Program-made: the position numbers and the translations under genes
The notes under the pieces: generated by a model
The model's database searches: none
Seen by the model: only the letters and a program-made list of their open reading frames with translations
Told to the model about the DNA's origin: nothing
In this document: piece after piece, positions 1 through 7,963 of the stretch
Position numbering within the stretch: position 1 is the stretch's first letter
Layout of the letters: every line of letters starts with the position of its first letter
Origin: a virus
DNA length: 64,000 nucleotides
Virus record (IMG/VR): IMGVR_UViG_3300002144_000089
Coordinates: 1 to 64,000 of that record
Strand: one strand, 5' to 3'

Positions 1-1177
1 CTCCAGTTGGTAAGTACGAACTTGGGATACGTAATCCGCGTACCAGCTTATTAGTAAAGTATCGTAAGTCATCAATCTCTCCTAAGTTAGTACCACCTGG
101 AAGTGTTTCAACTTTTGATCCGCGACCTTCTGCTGTTTGCGGGAAGAAGTAGTCTTCGTTGATTGACAAGGGGTTATATGAACTGTCTATGACATTTTGG
201 CCGCCCCCTGTTGACGATGGGATGCGTCTCTGGTGAATTTCCGTCTTAACACGCTCGACAAATTGCATAGCAAGGTGACTTGGCATGTTACCCACATCAA
301 CGTAGAATACTCTGCGCTCTGGCGCACGTTGTACACGATAGATAATAATAGCATCTTCGAGTAATTCTTTTTGTTTGTAAACTTTAAAAATAGTTTCAAG
401 TAAACTGTTACCAAATGGATAATTGTTGTCTAAGCCCTCACTTAGGCTTAAATGTACTACATGTTCTGCACCTACTGTGACTTCGCCGTCATCAGTTGTA
501 AAACGACTTCCGCTCATACTTGACTGCGGTTGTCCTACCATGCCTCGGGCGCCACCTACAGGTTGATATGTACTACCACTGCCTGTAATGTTTCCATTAT
601 TCATATACGGTGTAGTAGCAATACCATCTTTAAAATTAAAGTTTACATTTTTTACAACATATTGCTCAGGAACTTTACCTTCACTTTCGTTTACAATAAT
701 ACGAGTTACGTTTGCAGGATCAACATGAAACCATTTCTTAGTTTCTGGATCGCGTAAAAAGAATTGGTCTCCAAACTTAAACACATTGCGCATGATTCTA
801 AAAATCTTAGTTTCAAAGTGTTGTAACTTATTCCACTGTTGTAGGTACTGTCCGATAATAGTAATTTCACTATTAGTTGCTTTTTTACCTCTGTAGTCTA
901 CAAGGAAAGGAGTGTTATTTGAACTATTCTTCTGTGTGCAAAATTCAGCAAGAATATCAAGTGCAGCATTAACTTCGCTGTCTTGGTCCATTGTGTTGTA
1001 TTGTCCGTAACGTTCTACTCTGTTAGGCGAACCTACATATACATCAGGCAAGTAGCTTGAATAATTAGAACGTGCAGGTCCAGCCATATTGCCGTTACCA
1101 CGACTTGTAAACGGTGAATAACTACCGTTTTGATTATCACCTGTTGGTACAGGAGTAAAATACTTTTTCCAGCTCAT
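1..1177 (-). CDS. 20: Portal vertex protein (T4 gp20-like), C-terminus cut by window edge
   Basis: This leftward reading frame starts with ATG at 1177-1175 and runs off the left edge after about 392 codons, so the C-terminus is missing. The translation begins MSWKKYFTPVPTG and contains stretches typical of T4-type portals: RVERYGQYNTMDQDSEVNAA near the N-terminus, and later IIYRVQRAPERRVFYVDVGN and ETLPGGTNLGEIDDLRYFTN. Portal proteins of this family form the dodecameric ring at the capsid vertex through which DNA is packaged and ejected. The T4 protein is 524 residues, so roughly a quarter is probably outside the window. It lies 9 bases downstream of the tape-measure stop codon; the AAGGA ribosome site overlaps that stop, so the two are probably translated from one late message. 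Identification rests on recalled family sequence patterns. Confidence 0.9.
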   Translation of the reverse strand, partial: MSWKKYFTPVPTGDNQNGSYSPFTSRGNGNMAGPARSNYSSYLPDVYVGSPNRVERYGQYNTMDQDSEVNAALDILAEFCTQKNSSNNTPFLVDYRGKKATNSEITIIGQYLQQWNKLQHFETKIFRIMRNVFKFGDQFFLRDPETKKWFHVDPANVTRIIVNESEGKVPEQYVVKNVNFNFKDGIATTPYMNNGNITGSGSTYQPVGGARGMVGQPQSSMSGSRFTTDDGEVTVGAEHVVHLSLSEGLDNNYPFGNSLLETIFKVYKQKELLEDAIIIYRVQRAPERRVFYVDVGNMPSHLAMQFVERVKTEIHQRRIPSSTGGGQNVIDSSYNPLSINEDYFFPQTAEGRGSKVETLPGGTNLGEIDDLRYFTNKLVRGLRIPSSYLPTG

Positions 1178-1186
1178 TTATTATCC

Positions 1187-3757
1187 TTATCTCGGAACAT
1201 TACTTACGCCGCCCTGTGCAAGATTGCTTCCTATTATGTTTCTAGTGTTTCTTTCAACGTCAATGTCTAAGTCTCGCATTTCACTTAATATCATTAACAC
1301 CTGCTGCATAGTACTATTTAACTGTTGAGTGCCTTGACTTGTACCGCTCGTGGACGAACCTATTTGACTTAGGGCATCCGCAGCAGCAACTCCAGTGCCG
1401 CCACCGAACATACCTTTGTTATCTTCAGCTAACACTTCATTCATTTTACCTAGTACTTCAACTAAGTCTTCCATTGCATCAGTATAACTTCTAACATTAG
1501 ATACGTCAAGTCCATTTCTTATTGCATCTAAGTTGCGTTGTAGATCAGGCAAGTTTGCAAATTGTGCTATTGCACTATTAGCATCTACTAATGCAGTACC
1601 AGTTGCAATGGCTTGACTAGGATCAGGAACACTTACTTGAGACGGAGTACCTGTTGCGCTTGTGCTAGGAGCGCTTTCTTCTGAAGTGCCATCTAGTGTT
1701 CTGCCTTCGCCGCCTAACCATGTAGGTAAAAATGATTTAAAACTTGGTAATTTGAAATCAAAGCTAAAGAATGAGCGAACCTTATCAAGTATTCCTTGGA
1801 ACATCCCTGATATACTCGGCAATTCAAACCCAGTAATAAAATCTACTATACCTGTAAATACTCCTGATATTGCATTCCATGCATCACCAATAAGTCCTTT
1901 AATGTAGTCATAACCTATCATAGTAACTATACCAGCAATTACTGCTGCAATTGCAATAAACGGCGCTGATAAAGTTGCCGCTGCTGCAACAAACGGTGCT
2001 GCTAACATAATACCTAATGTAGTTAGTACTCCAATAAGCATTGTATCCCAACTTGGTAATAACGCATCAAATACTGCACTCATCATACTACTAAATGCAT
2101 CACTGATCAGTGGACCGACTGAAGTTTTGATCCATTCAAATGCTGTATTCATTGCCTTCATCAGCGGGCCGTCTGGTATCCATAGAGCATCCCAAGCATT
2201 TTTAAGTGCTTGCACAAATCCTACTTCTTTAAAGTCTCCTAAGAAGTTACCAAACACTCCTGAAATTTGTCCAATTATTTCTCCAAAGAATGTTATCACT
2301 CCATCTAAGGCGCCGCTGTCTACTGCGTCACTAAATGTTTTAGCAAGTTCGCCTACCATAGTTCCTAAGTTTTCAAATACACCACTGCTAAAAAATGCAT
2401 CTGATATCTTTTGTCTAACTGATCTAATAGCATCTTCAAATGTTGTTAAATTTTTAGTAATCTTATCTCGCTTATCTTGCTCTTCGCTAGCTGCGGCTAG
2501 ATCTCGTTGAGACATTCTTGTCATTGTTGTTGTAGCATCTAAGAATTCTGCCATTGCAGGATTAGATTGTCTTAGCACTGCTATATATTGATTTCGAGCA
2601 GCGGCATCCATTGCAGCAAATCTTTCTAATTCGCCTCCGCTTCTTGCCATTGCATCGAGTAATACTTGCGGATCAGCACCTCTACCTATTTCTGCTAGTG
2701 CATCTTGCACAGCAGGAGCAGCGTCGCCAAGCATTGCTATAAACTGCCCAGTTTCTGCGCTACTGGGCATTCCGTCAATTAAGTCTTTCATTGCGGCGCC
2801 AGCTGCGCCGCCGACTTCGTCTATTAGTCCTAAACTTAGTTGAAGATTTTTAAATTCTTGAGTGCCTTCGCCTAGTGCATTTAACATTCCGCGAATTCCG
2901 GCATCAGTTGCTTGTGCTGCAAGTGCAGCTTCTGCTTGCTCTCTAGTTTTACCTGTTACTTTTGCAAGTCTATCAATTTGTTCTAAATACGCTGCACTTC
3001 CATCAGCTAGCGATTGTGTACTGCGGCCTTGTAAAGTTCCCATTCTTGACTGTAACTCGATATAGCTTGCCATACCTTCGTTAATTTCCATTACAGTAAA
3101 GCCCATATTCTTAAGACTTGCAAAATCTCCAGTTGCTTTTATATTTTTATTCATAGCTGCAAATCTAGCAGCACCTTGAGTAACAGTTCCGCCTAACATT
3201 GCTAACTGCTGACTATTATTACCTATTAGGTCTTGAAATTCATTAAAATTAAGTCCTAGACTAGCTGCACCTTTTCTAGCTTCTTCTAAACTGTTTCCAA
3301 AACTAGCACCAGTTGCACTCATGTTTTGGAAACCAGCAACTGTATCATCTAAGTATTGTGTAAGAGGAGTAAGAAGCCCTCCAACAAACGGCAGTGTCGA
3401 TGCAAATGCAGTAAGACTTGTTTCAGTACCTAGAATAGCACCTGTAAATGCTCCAAGCGAATTACCAAGAGCTCCAAGTGCGCCGCCGATTGCGCCGCTA
3501 AGGCTACTTGCAAATCTATTTACTTTTTTAGTAGCATCTTTAACAGCAGATCCAGCAGCATCAAATGCTTCGTCGACTACATCAGCTGATTCTGCCGCAG
3601 CAGCTAATCCAGCAGCAGCTTCACGGGCCTCTTTGCCGCCAGCAGTGCCGCCTTTTGCGCTGCCCATTTTTTCCATAGCCGCAAGAAGACGAGCAAGCGT
3701 TACTTCACTAGCTACGCCATCTCCGCCTACATTGCCAATTACTACTTCTTCAGCCAC
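1187..3757 (-). CDS. Probable tail tape-measure protein (gp29-like)
   Basis: The 856-residue product is Ala/Gly/Ser-rich and largely helical in character, with a hydrophobic region at about residues 585-650 (LGIMLAAPFVAAAATLSAPF and following) flanked by amphipathic stretches such as FTGIVDFITGFELPSISGMF. Long helical proteins with one central membrane-like region, encoded among tail genes, are typical of phage tape measures, which set tail length and are ejected ahead of DNA. If it spans the tail at about 0.15 nm per residue, the tail would be near 130 nm; that is an inference. T4 gp29 has 590 residues. The C-terminus has Ser/Thr/Gln-rich low complexity. The gene is followed by the portal gene and preceded by a TATAAATA late motif on the same strand. 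It could instead be another internal virion protein. Confidence 0.7.
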   Translation of the reverse strand: MAEEVVIGNVGGDGVASEVTLARLLAAMEKMGSAKGGTAGGKEAREAAAGLAAAAESADVVDEAFDAAGSAVKDATKKVNRFASSLSGAIGGALGALGNSLGAFTGAILGTETSLTAFASTLPFVGGLLTPLTQYLDDTVAGFQNMSATGASFGNSLEEARKGAASLGLNFNEFQDLIGNNSQQLAMLGGTVTQGAARFAAMNKNIKATGDFASLKNMGFTVMEINEGMASYIELQSRMGTLQGRSTQSLADGSAAYLEQIDRLAKVTGKTREQAEAALAAQATDAGIRGMLNALGEGTQEFKNLQLSLGLIDEVGGAAGAAMKDLIDGMPSSAETGQFIAMLGDAAPAVQDALAEIGRGADPQVLLDAMARSGGELERFAAMDAAARNQYIAVLRQSNPAMAEFLDATTTMTRMSQRDLAAASEEQDKRDKITKNLTTFEDAIRSVRQKISDAFFSSGVFENLGTMVGELAKTFSDAVDSGALDGVITFFGEIIGQISGVFGNFLGDFKEVGFVQALKNAWDALWIPDGPLMKAMNTAFEWIKTSVGPLISDAFSSMMSAVFDALLPSWDTMLIGVLTTLGIMLAAPFVAAAATLSAPFIAIAAVIAGIVTMIGYDYIKGLIGDAWNAISGVFTGIVDFITGFELPSISGMFQGILDKVRSFFSFDFKLPSFKSFLPTWLGGEGRTLDGTSEESAPSTSATGTPSQVSVPDPSQAIATGTALVDANSAIAQFANLPDLQRNLDAIRNGLDVSNVRSYTDAMEDLVEVLGKMNEVLAEDNKGMFGGGTGVAAADALSQIGSSTSGTSQGTQQLNSTMQQVLMILSEMRDLDIDVERNTRNIIGSNLAQGGVSNVPR

Positions 3758-3783
3758 GATTTAAATCCCGAATTATATGCGCA

Positions 3784-3791
3784 CATAAATA
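3784..3791 (+). promoter_or_regulatory. T4-type late promoter (CATAAATA)
   Basis: CATAAATA on the plus strand, overlapping a second near-match (TATAAATG, 3790-3797), lies 45 bases before the ATG of the gp26-like gene. With the leftward TATAAATA at 3817-3824 it forms a divergent pair in the 78-base spacer. Confidence 0.55.
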
Positions 3792-3816
3792 TAAATGATA
3801 CATACTTTGTACATTG

Positions 3817-3824
3817 TATTTATA
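3817..3824 (-). promoter_or_regulatory. T4-type late promoter (TATAAATA)
   Basis: On the minus strand this reads TATAAATA, an exact match to the T4 late consensus recognised by gp55-bound RNA polymerase. It lies 60 bases before the ATG of the leftward tape-measure gene at 3757 and faces the right way. Confidence 0.65.
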
Positions 3825-3835
3825 CGGAGAGCAGA

Positions 3836-4717
3836 ATGGCTGAATTTAACCCACAAGAATTTTCAAGCAATATGGAACAAAATCCATTAAGAAAATATTT
3901 TAGACAACCTAAAGTTTATATTACGTTGCCTAGTAAAGGAAAATATTATCCCGAAGGGTCTCTAGATATTCCCGAAACCGGAGAATTTCCAGTATATGCC
4001 ATGACAGCAAAAGACGAGCTGTCAATGAAAACTCCTGACGCATTGCTTAACGGTCAAGCAACGGTTGACATGATTAAAAGTTGTATTCCGAGTATTATTA
4101 ATCCGTGGCATATGCCAAGCATTGACCTCGATGCTGTTCTTATTGCAATCCGTATTGCAACGTATGGCGACACATTAGAAATTACAACTAAAGTTCCAGG
4201 AACTGGAGAAGATCGTAAGTTTGATGTGGATCTAAGACAACTATTAAACAAAATGGTTACAGTAGATTATGTAAATTCATTAAATGTAAACGATATGGCA
4301 GTTACAATACGCCCGTTAACGTATAAAGAATTTACAGAAGCTAGTTTAAAAACATTCGAAGAGCAACGAATATTTGCATTAGTTAACAACGATGAAATTT
4401 CAGATACTGAAAAGCTATCAAGATTTAATACTAGCTTTAAAAAGCTAACAGATCTTACAGTTACTACCCTATCAAGAAGTATTACATCTATTTCAATAGG
4501 CGACACTACAGTAACTAATTCATCACACATTGAAGAATTTGTTAATAATGCCGACAAGCAGTTTTTTACATCAATAACTACTCACCTAGACGAGCAAAAG
4601 ACTAAATTTCAAATTGCTCCAATTCCTGTTCATTCTTCGGAAGAAGACATTGCAGCAGGTGCACCTGAGAAATGGGAAGTTCCTATTACATTTGATCAGT
4701 CAAATTTTTTCGCATAA
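3836..4717 (+). CDS. 26: gp26-like baseplate hub / possible tail-assembly chaperone
   Basis: The 293-residue product contains PRKVYITLPSKGKYYPEG-like sequence (actual: QPKVYITLPSKGKYYPEG), then VYAMTAKDELSMKTPDALLN and CIPSIINPWHMPSIDLDAVL, which I recognise as the conserved core of the T4-like baseplate family assigned to gp26 (208 residues in T4). It starts at 3836 behind GGAGAGCAG. The gene stands alone as a rightward insert in a leftward virion block, divergent from the tape-measure gene. Its last codons, TCA AAT TTT TTC GCA TAA, carry two overlapping -1 slippery heptamers followed by a stem-loop, and a -1 frame continues past the stop for 77 further codons. That layout matches the lambda G/GT tail-assembly chaperones, so the true role may be chaperoning the neighbouring tape measure. 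Family call fairly secure; chaperone role is inference. Confidence 0.7.
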   Translation: MAEFNPQEFSSNMEQNPLRKYFRQPKVYITLPSKGKYYPEGSLDIPETGEFPVYAMTAKDELSMKTPDALLNGQATVDMIKSCIPSIINPWHMPSIDLDAVLIAIRIATYGDTLEITTKVPGTGEDRKFDVDLRQLLNKMVTVDYVNSLNVNDMAVTIRPLTYKEFTEASLKTFEEQRIFALVNNDEISDTEKLSRFNTSFKKLTDLTVTTLSRSITSISIGDTTVTNSSHIEEFVNNADKQFFTSITTHLDEQKTKFQIAPIPVHSSEEDIAAGAPEKWEVPITFDQSNFFA

Positions 4718-4748
4718 GGATCTTAGCGTGGAGCGTACCTGAGATCCT
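4702..4748 (+). promoter_or_regulatory. Putative -1 programmed ribosomal frameshift signal
   Basis: In the reading frame of the gp26-like gene the sequence is TCA AAT TTT TTC GCA TAA. Two perfect X XXY YYZ heptamers overlap: A AAT TTT (4702-4708) and T TTT TTC (4705-4711). After a spacer of 8 or 5 bases comes an inverted repeat, AGGATCTTAG (4717-4726) with CTGAGATCCT (4739-4748): ten base pairs including one G-T, around a 12-base loop. A -1 shift would bypass the TAA at 4715-4717 and give a 368-residue fusion ending ETTKKSGLPFF. The -1 frame is open from 4696 (after TGA at 4693-4695) and has no ATG, GTG or TTG before 4765. Confidence 0.7.
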
Positions 4749-4941
4749 AAGAGAAGTCAAGCGCATGGAAAACGAACAAAAAGAAATCAAACACGATTTA
4801 TTAAAAATTTGTTGGTATATGCGGGGCGGTGTTACGTTAGACGAAGCATTTAACTTATCTCAAGAAGATAAAACTTTAATCAACGACATCATAAAAGAGA
4901 ATTTGGAGACCACTAAGAAAAGTGGCCTCCCATTCTTTTAA
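4708..4941 (+). CDS. -1-frame extension of the gp26-like protein, or stand-alone 58-residue protein from 4765
   Basis: Read as the -1 extension, codons 4708-4938 encode 77 residues beginning FRIRILAWSVPEILREVKRM and ending KENLETTKKSGLPFF. Read alone, the first ATG is at 4765 and gives MENEQKEIKHDLLKICWYMR plus 38 more residues (58 in all), with only a weak AGAAG upstream. The LAWSVPEILREVKRM segment before that ATG looks like real protein continuous with what follows, which favours the frameshift model. The charged helix, the YMRGGV motif and the KSGLPFF end resemble short T-type extensions of tail chaperones; this resemblance is from memory of such families. It abuts the convergent gene ending at 4942, and a hairpin sits in its last codons. 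Confidence 0.7.
   Translation, partial: FRIRILAWSVPEILREVKRMENEQKEIKHDLLKICWYMRGGVTLDEAFNLSQEDKTLINDIIKENLETTKKSGLPFF
4905..4930. terminator. Hairpin between convergent genes, possible bidirectional terminator
   Basis: GGAGACCACT (4905-4914) pairs with AGTGGCCTCC (4921-4930), nine pairs with one A-C mismatch and a 6-base AAGAAA loop. On the plus strand it is followed by CATTCTTTTA. It lies in the last codons of the rightward frame, just before the end of the leftward gene at 4942. Confidence 0.45.
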
Positions 4942-7092
4942 TTACTTAAAGCTAATTCCAAACAGTTTATTAGTGCCTTCGAGCAAATGTACTCGAATAC
5001 CTAAGTCACTCCAACTTAGATTATGCTCTCTTAACATTTTAGTAATTTCAAAGTAAACACTCTGTGTTAAGAATCTTTCGCCCGCTTTAGAATTTGCAAC
5101 CCATGCTTGCTGAAGCTTACTGACATCCATGCCGCGCTGTGCAAACTTCATAATCTTATCAGCAGCAGCTACTCCGCTTTCTTTATCACCTTTTGCAAGT
5201 TTAGCAATGTCTGCACTAATGCCAGCTGCCATTTGTGGAGGTAGTGGTTTAGTACCGCTTTGTACTTTACGTATATCACCTTTGGCTTTTTCATATGTAT
5301 CTCCTGCGGCTGCATTTTTAGTAGGAGCACCAGGTGCTGCTTGTCCTTGTGCTGGCGCTGTAGGAGCTGCTGTAGCGCCTTGTGTTGCTGGTTGCGCACT
5401 AGGTGTTGCATTTGCTTGTGCTGGTTGTTGAGTACTTGCTGGCGGTGTTGTAGCAGCTTGTGTTGCACCTTTGTTTAATGAATCAATGTGTGTAACAAGT
5501 GCTTTAGCATCTGCAGGACTTAGTTTTGCTACAGCTTGCTGAATTCCTTTAAAGTCCATAGGTGCACCTGTTTGTCCACCTGTTGCTCCTGGTGTTTGAC
5601 CTGGCTTTGGTGCAGGTGCTTGTCCTGTTTGTCCACCTGTTGCTCCTGGTGTTTGACCTGGCTTTGGTGCAGGTGCTTGTCCTGTTTGTCCACCTGTTGC
5701 TCCTGGCTTTGCTGGATCAAGTGTAGGTTCAATTTTTCCTTGCGGATCAGCTGCTGCTGGCAATGTAGCACCTAGTTGTTTGTAAACAGGTGCTAGTACT
5801 TCGTCGCTAACGCCGGCTTTTCTTAATACGGCTGCAATGGCATCACTGTCAGTAGGCGATCCTGCTTTCTTCCAAGCACTGTTTAATTTGTCAGCAGTAA
5901 CTTTAGTTGTAATATTTTTGCCAACTGTTGCTGCTTTAGCACCTACGGCTGCTGCGCCTTTTTTAAGAGCTCCGCCTACTGCACTTGCACCTTTTTTAAT
6001 TGCATCTAGTGGACCTTCTGTGAGCATAACAGCAGGTGTTTCATCACACCATTCAATAATAGTTTCAATTTGAATTGGTTTAAATTGTATGCTTTCTTTT
6101 TTGTCATCACTTGCTTGTGCAGCACCTTGGGCTCCAGCAGCAACTCCATCCATCATAGTGTTAAACGCTTTCATGCCTGCTTGCCATGCTGCCCTTGCTT
6201 TATCAGTACCATCAAGTGACGCAAGATATTCAGGAGTGTTTAATTGATCAACTGCCGCTTCTATTTTTGACCACACAGCATCAAACTTAGCATAGTTGTC
6301 TACTTCTAATGCAGAGCTTGCTTCTGCCCACATATCTCTAATAGGTTCAATGTCTTCAGGCATTCCGACTAATTTTGCAGACATCCAGTCACCTGATCCA
6401 AGATCAGTATCCATGTAGTCCCATTTAGCAGTCATGTAAGATGGATTAAATGTATCATTGCCCCAGGCAAGTGCATCGCCTAAAACATCGCCTATTTTTT
6501 CAAGACCAAATCCAACTAGAGCACCAACAATACCAGTCTTAGCAGCTTTACCTACGGCAGTCGAAAGGTCAGCACCTTGTAACAAATCCTTTGTTGCTCT
6601 TGCTAGGAAACCGCCGATAGCACCACCTAATGGTCCGCCAGCCATTGACGCTGCGGCAGTTAACACACCTACAGCAATACTTGCTTTACCTGGATTGGCT
6701 ATAGCCCAATCACTAACGCTTTGTATTGCTTTAGCAACTTTACTGTCAGTAGCACCAATTTTAGCTTTTAATTCTTTAAACTTAGCATCTGCATTTTGAA
6801 CAGGGCCAGCTTGTTTTAACTGAGCACCTAGTTCATCAATCTTTTTATTAATAAAACTTACTGCGTCTTTGCCTTTACCAACCATAGTTCTATTGCCGCC
6901 GGCAGCAGTAGCACCTTGCTCAACATTCGTAAACAGTTGACTAATTTGATCTGGAGTAAGTTGTGCTTCTACAATATAACGCTCAACGTCAGCAACAAAA
7001 GGAATAATATATTTTGTTTCTAGTAAACTAAGTCGAGGATCGTGCCATCCCTCAGTAATTAGTTTACGCTGTATAAGTTGCGAATGTCTCAT
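4942..7092 (-). CDS. Ala/Gly-rich virion-type protein with Pro/Gly/Gln repeat linker
   Basis: The 716-residue product has no enzyme motif I recognise. The N-terminus (MRHSQLIQRKLITEGWHDPR) is followed by a helical part and a glycine-zipper hydrophobic stretch at about residues 135-200 (AAASMAGGPLGGAIGGFLAR, then GIVGALVGFGLEKIGDVLGD). A middle part (WDYMDTDLGSGDWMSAKLVG) looks globular. Residues around 460-510 are 2.5 copies of a 19-residue Pro/Gly/Gln repeat, followed by an Ala/Pro/Gln-rich tract and a compact C-terminal domain (SVYFEITKMLREHNLSWSDL). Such proteins beside tape-measure and portal genes in T4-like marine phages are usually virion components; the zipper would suit an ejected protein. 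The ATG at 7092 overlaps the preceding stop by one base. Structural role is an inference from context. Confidence 0.6.
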   Translation of the reverse strand: MRHSQLIQRKLITEGWHDPRLSLLETKYIIPFVADVERYIVEAQLTPDQISQLFTNVEQGATAAGGNRTMVGKGKDAVSFINKKIDELGAQLKQAGPVQNADAKFKELKAKIGATDSKVAKAIQSVSDWAIANPGKASIAVGVLTAAASMAGGPLGGAIGGFLARATKDLLQGADLSTAVGKAAKTGIVGALVGFGLEKIGDVLGDALAWGNDTFNPSYMTAKWDYMDTDLGSGDWMSAKLVGMPEDIEPIRDMWAEASSALEVDNYAKFDAVWSKIEAAVDQLNTPEYLASLDGTDKARAAWQAGMKAFNTMMDGVAAGAQGAAQASDDKKESIQFKPIQIETIIEWCDETPAVMLTEGPLDAIKKGASAVGGALKKGAAAVGAKAATVGKNITTKVTADKLNSAWKKAGSPTDSDAIAAVLRKAGVSDEVLAPVYKQLGATLPAAADPQGKIEPTLDPAKPGATGGQTGQAPAPKPGQTPGATGGQTGQAPAPKPGQTPGATGGQTGAPMDFKGIQQAVAKLSPADAKALVTHIDSLNKGATQAATTPPASTQQPAQANATPSAQPATQGATAAPTAPAQGQAAPGAPTKNAAAGDTYEKAKGDIRKVQSGTKPLPPQMAAGISADIAKLAKGDKESGVAAADKIMKFAQRGMDVSKLQQAWVANSKAGERFLTQSVYFEITKMLREHNLSWSDLGIRVHLLEGTNKLFGISFK
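5568..5706 (-). repeat. 57-bp tandem repeat, about 2.4 copies, within a coding region
   Basis: Copies begin at 5568, 5625 and 5682 on the plus strand, each with CTGTTTGTCCACCTGTTGCT, spaced exactly 57 bases. They encode PGATGGQTGQAPAPKPGQT in the leftward 716-residue protein. The third copy is partial. Near-identity of the copies suggests recent slippage expansion of a flexible linker. Confidence 0.9.
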
Positions 7093-7382
7093 TATTGTAC
7101 TCCTGCTTTCTTAGCAATCTGCGTTCTAAGTGCAGCTAGTTGTTTAGGATTAAGTTTTGCAATTGACGCTTTAATGGTATCAAGTCCTGTGTTAGCAGTT
7201 GCGCCAGGTTTAGCTTTAGTTGCAGGTGCCGTTGTTTTTCCAGTAACACCGCCGGCAAACCCTTTAGCAAAGTTTTTTATACCAGATCCAACAGCTCTAG
7301 TTGCTTTACCAGCAGCAGCACCTACATCACCAGCAGTTAATTCATCTACCTGTCTATCATTAGCAAACTCGGATATTTTCAT
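7092..7382 (-). CDS. Small Ala/Lys-rich virion-type protein
   Basis: This 96-residue basic protein (MKISEFANDRQVDELTAGDV, then alanine-rich sequence with KNFAKGFAGGVTGKTTAPAT, ending in a predicted helix LDTIKASIAKLNPKQLAALRTQ) has no recognised domain. It directly precedes the 716-residue protein, with stop and start overlapping by one base (ATTATTG on the plus strand). The two share style: a short conserved N-terminus, alanine-rich middle and a closing helix resembling KGIQQAVAKLSPADAKALVT of the larger protein, so they may be related or act together. An AATAAATA late motif lies 31 bases upstream. A virion or scaffold role is inferred only from context. Confidence 0.6.
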   Translation of the reverse strand: MKISEFANDRQVDELTAGDVGAAAGKATRAVGSGIKNFAKGFAGGVTGKTTAPATKAKPGATANTGLDTIKASIAKLNPKQLAALRTQIAKKAGVQ

Positions 7383-7963
7383 TGTGATTGTTCCTTAATA
7401 TCAATTATTATATATTTATTTCAAACTTACTTAAACGACTAATGTATGAGCAAGCTCATACAAGTTTTCGCTAACGCTCAAACTACTTACACTTCGTTTC
7501 AATTAAATGATTTATATATGAACAAGCAATATTACGAATGTAATATTGTATTAATTTCATGTAGATCGTTTCAGTCAGACGGAACCTGTTACGGCACCGT
7601 CGTCTAAAAAGATATAACTTCATGTGAGTCTTATCCAGCCATAGACATTGGAAATAGGTATTTGTATTACACAGTTCAATGGGCTCTGACCTTTCCCAAC
7701 CTACGTCGACATCAAAATATAGTACATAAACTATAAAACAAATTTATAGCTTGTACACTATATTCTTACCTTCCGCTTCGTTCCTGTTGCTAAGAAGTTT
7801 TTATGAACATATGTGCTTTTCGATTGCCAACAATCAACCTATATCAACCAGTAAGCCCAATTTGTCTGATGGCTTCCGCACTCTGGTGCGTCGATCAATA
7901 TGTACGAGTGTCCTTCTCAGGGGACCTTTTCCTCAGCGGTATTTGCAAACTGGCCCGCTAACC
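7383..7963. other. Gene-free gap rich in inverted repeats; possible structured RNA or control region
   Basis: About 580 bases separate the early block (ending at 7964) from the late virion genes (starting at 7382). I find no convincing gene on either strand. Perfect or near-perfect hairpins are TGTATGAGC/GCTCATACA (7443-7462), CAATATTAC/GTAATATTG (7527-7548), GACGG/CCGTC (7578-7601), a 49-base hairpin at 7716-7764 (22 pairs, one C-A mismatch, 5-base loop), CGCAC/GTGCG (7877-7890) and AGCGG/CCGCT (7935-7959). TGGGCT at 7680-7685 could also pair with AGCCCA at 7854-7859, enclosing the long hairpin. The many helices suggest a folded RNA or an origin or control element, but I could not match it to RNase P RNA, tmRNA, a group I intron or a tRNA. 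Confidence 0.4.
7413..7420 (-). promoter_or_regulatory. T4-type late promoter (AATAAATA)
   Basis: The minus strand reads AATAAATA 31 bases before the ATG of the leftward gene at 7382. A weaker match, TATAAATC, lies at 7509-7516 on the same strand. Confidence 0.5.

Noticed and set aside
187-757. Two 75-codon frames within the portal gene
   Set aside because: They overlap the portal frame in other frames and show no domain; the portal match is strong.
1662-3764. Several rightward frames antisense to the tape-measure gene
   Set aside because: They are shadows of an Ala/Ser-rich gene and translate to Pro/Ser/Ala-rich sequence without motifs or ribosome sites.
4708-4941. The -1 frame as the result of a sequencing error that split one gene
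   Set aside because: Two ideal heptamers, correct spacing and a stem-loop at the same point make a real signal more likely, but an indel in the T6 run cannot be excluded without reads.
5568-5706. Direct repeats as a CRISPR array
   Set aside because: Units are contiguous 57-bp tandem copies in frame within a coding region; no spacers.
7383-7963. RNase P RNA, tmRNA, group I intron or tRNA in the gap
   Set aside because: Short look-alikes exist (GAGGAAAAGG and GGTAAGA on the minus strand, AAGATATAAC on the plus strand), but the universally conserved blocks and their pairing partners are missing.
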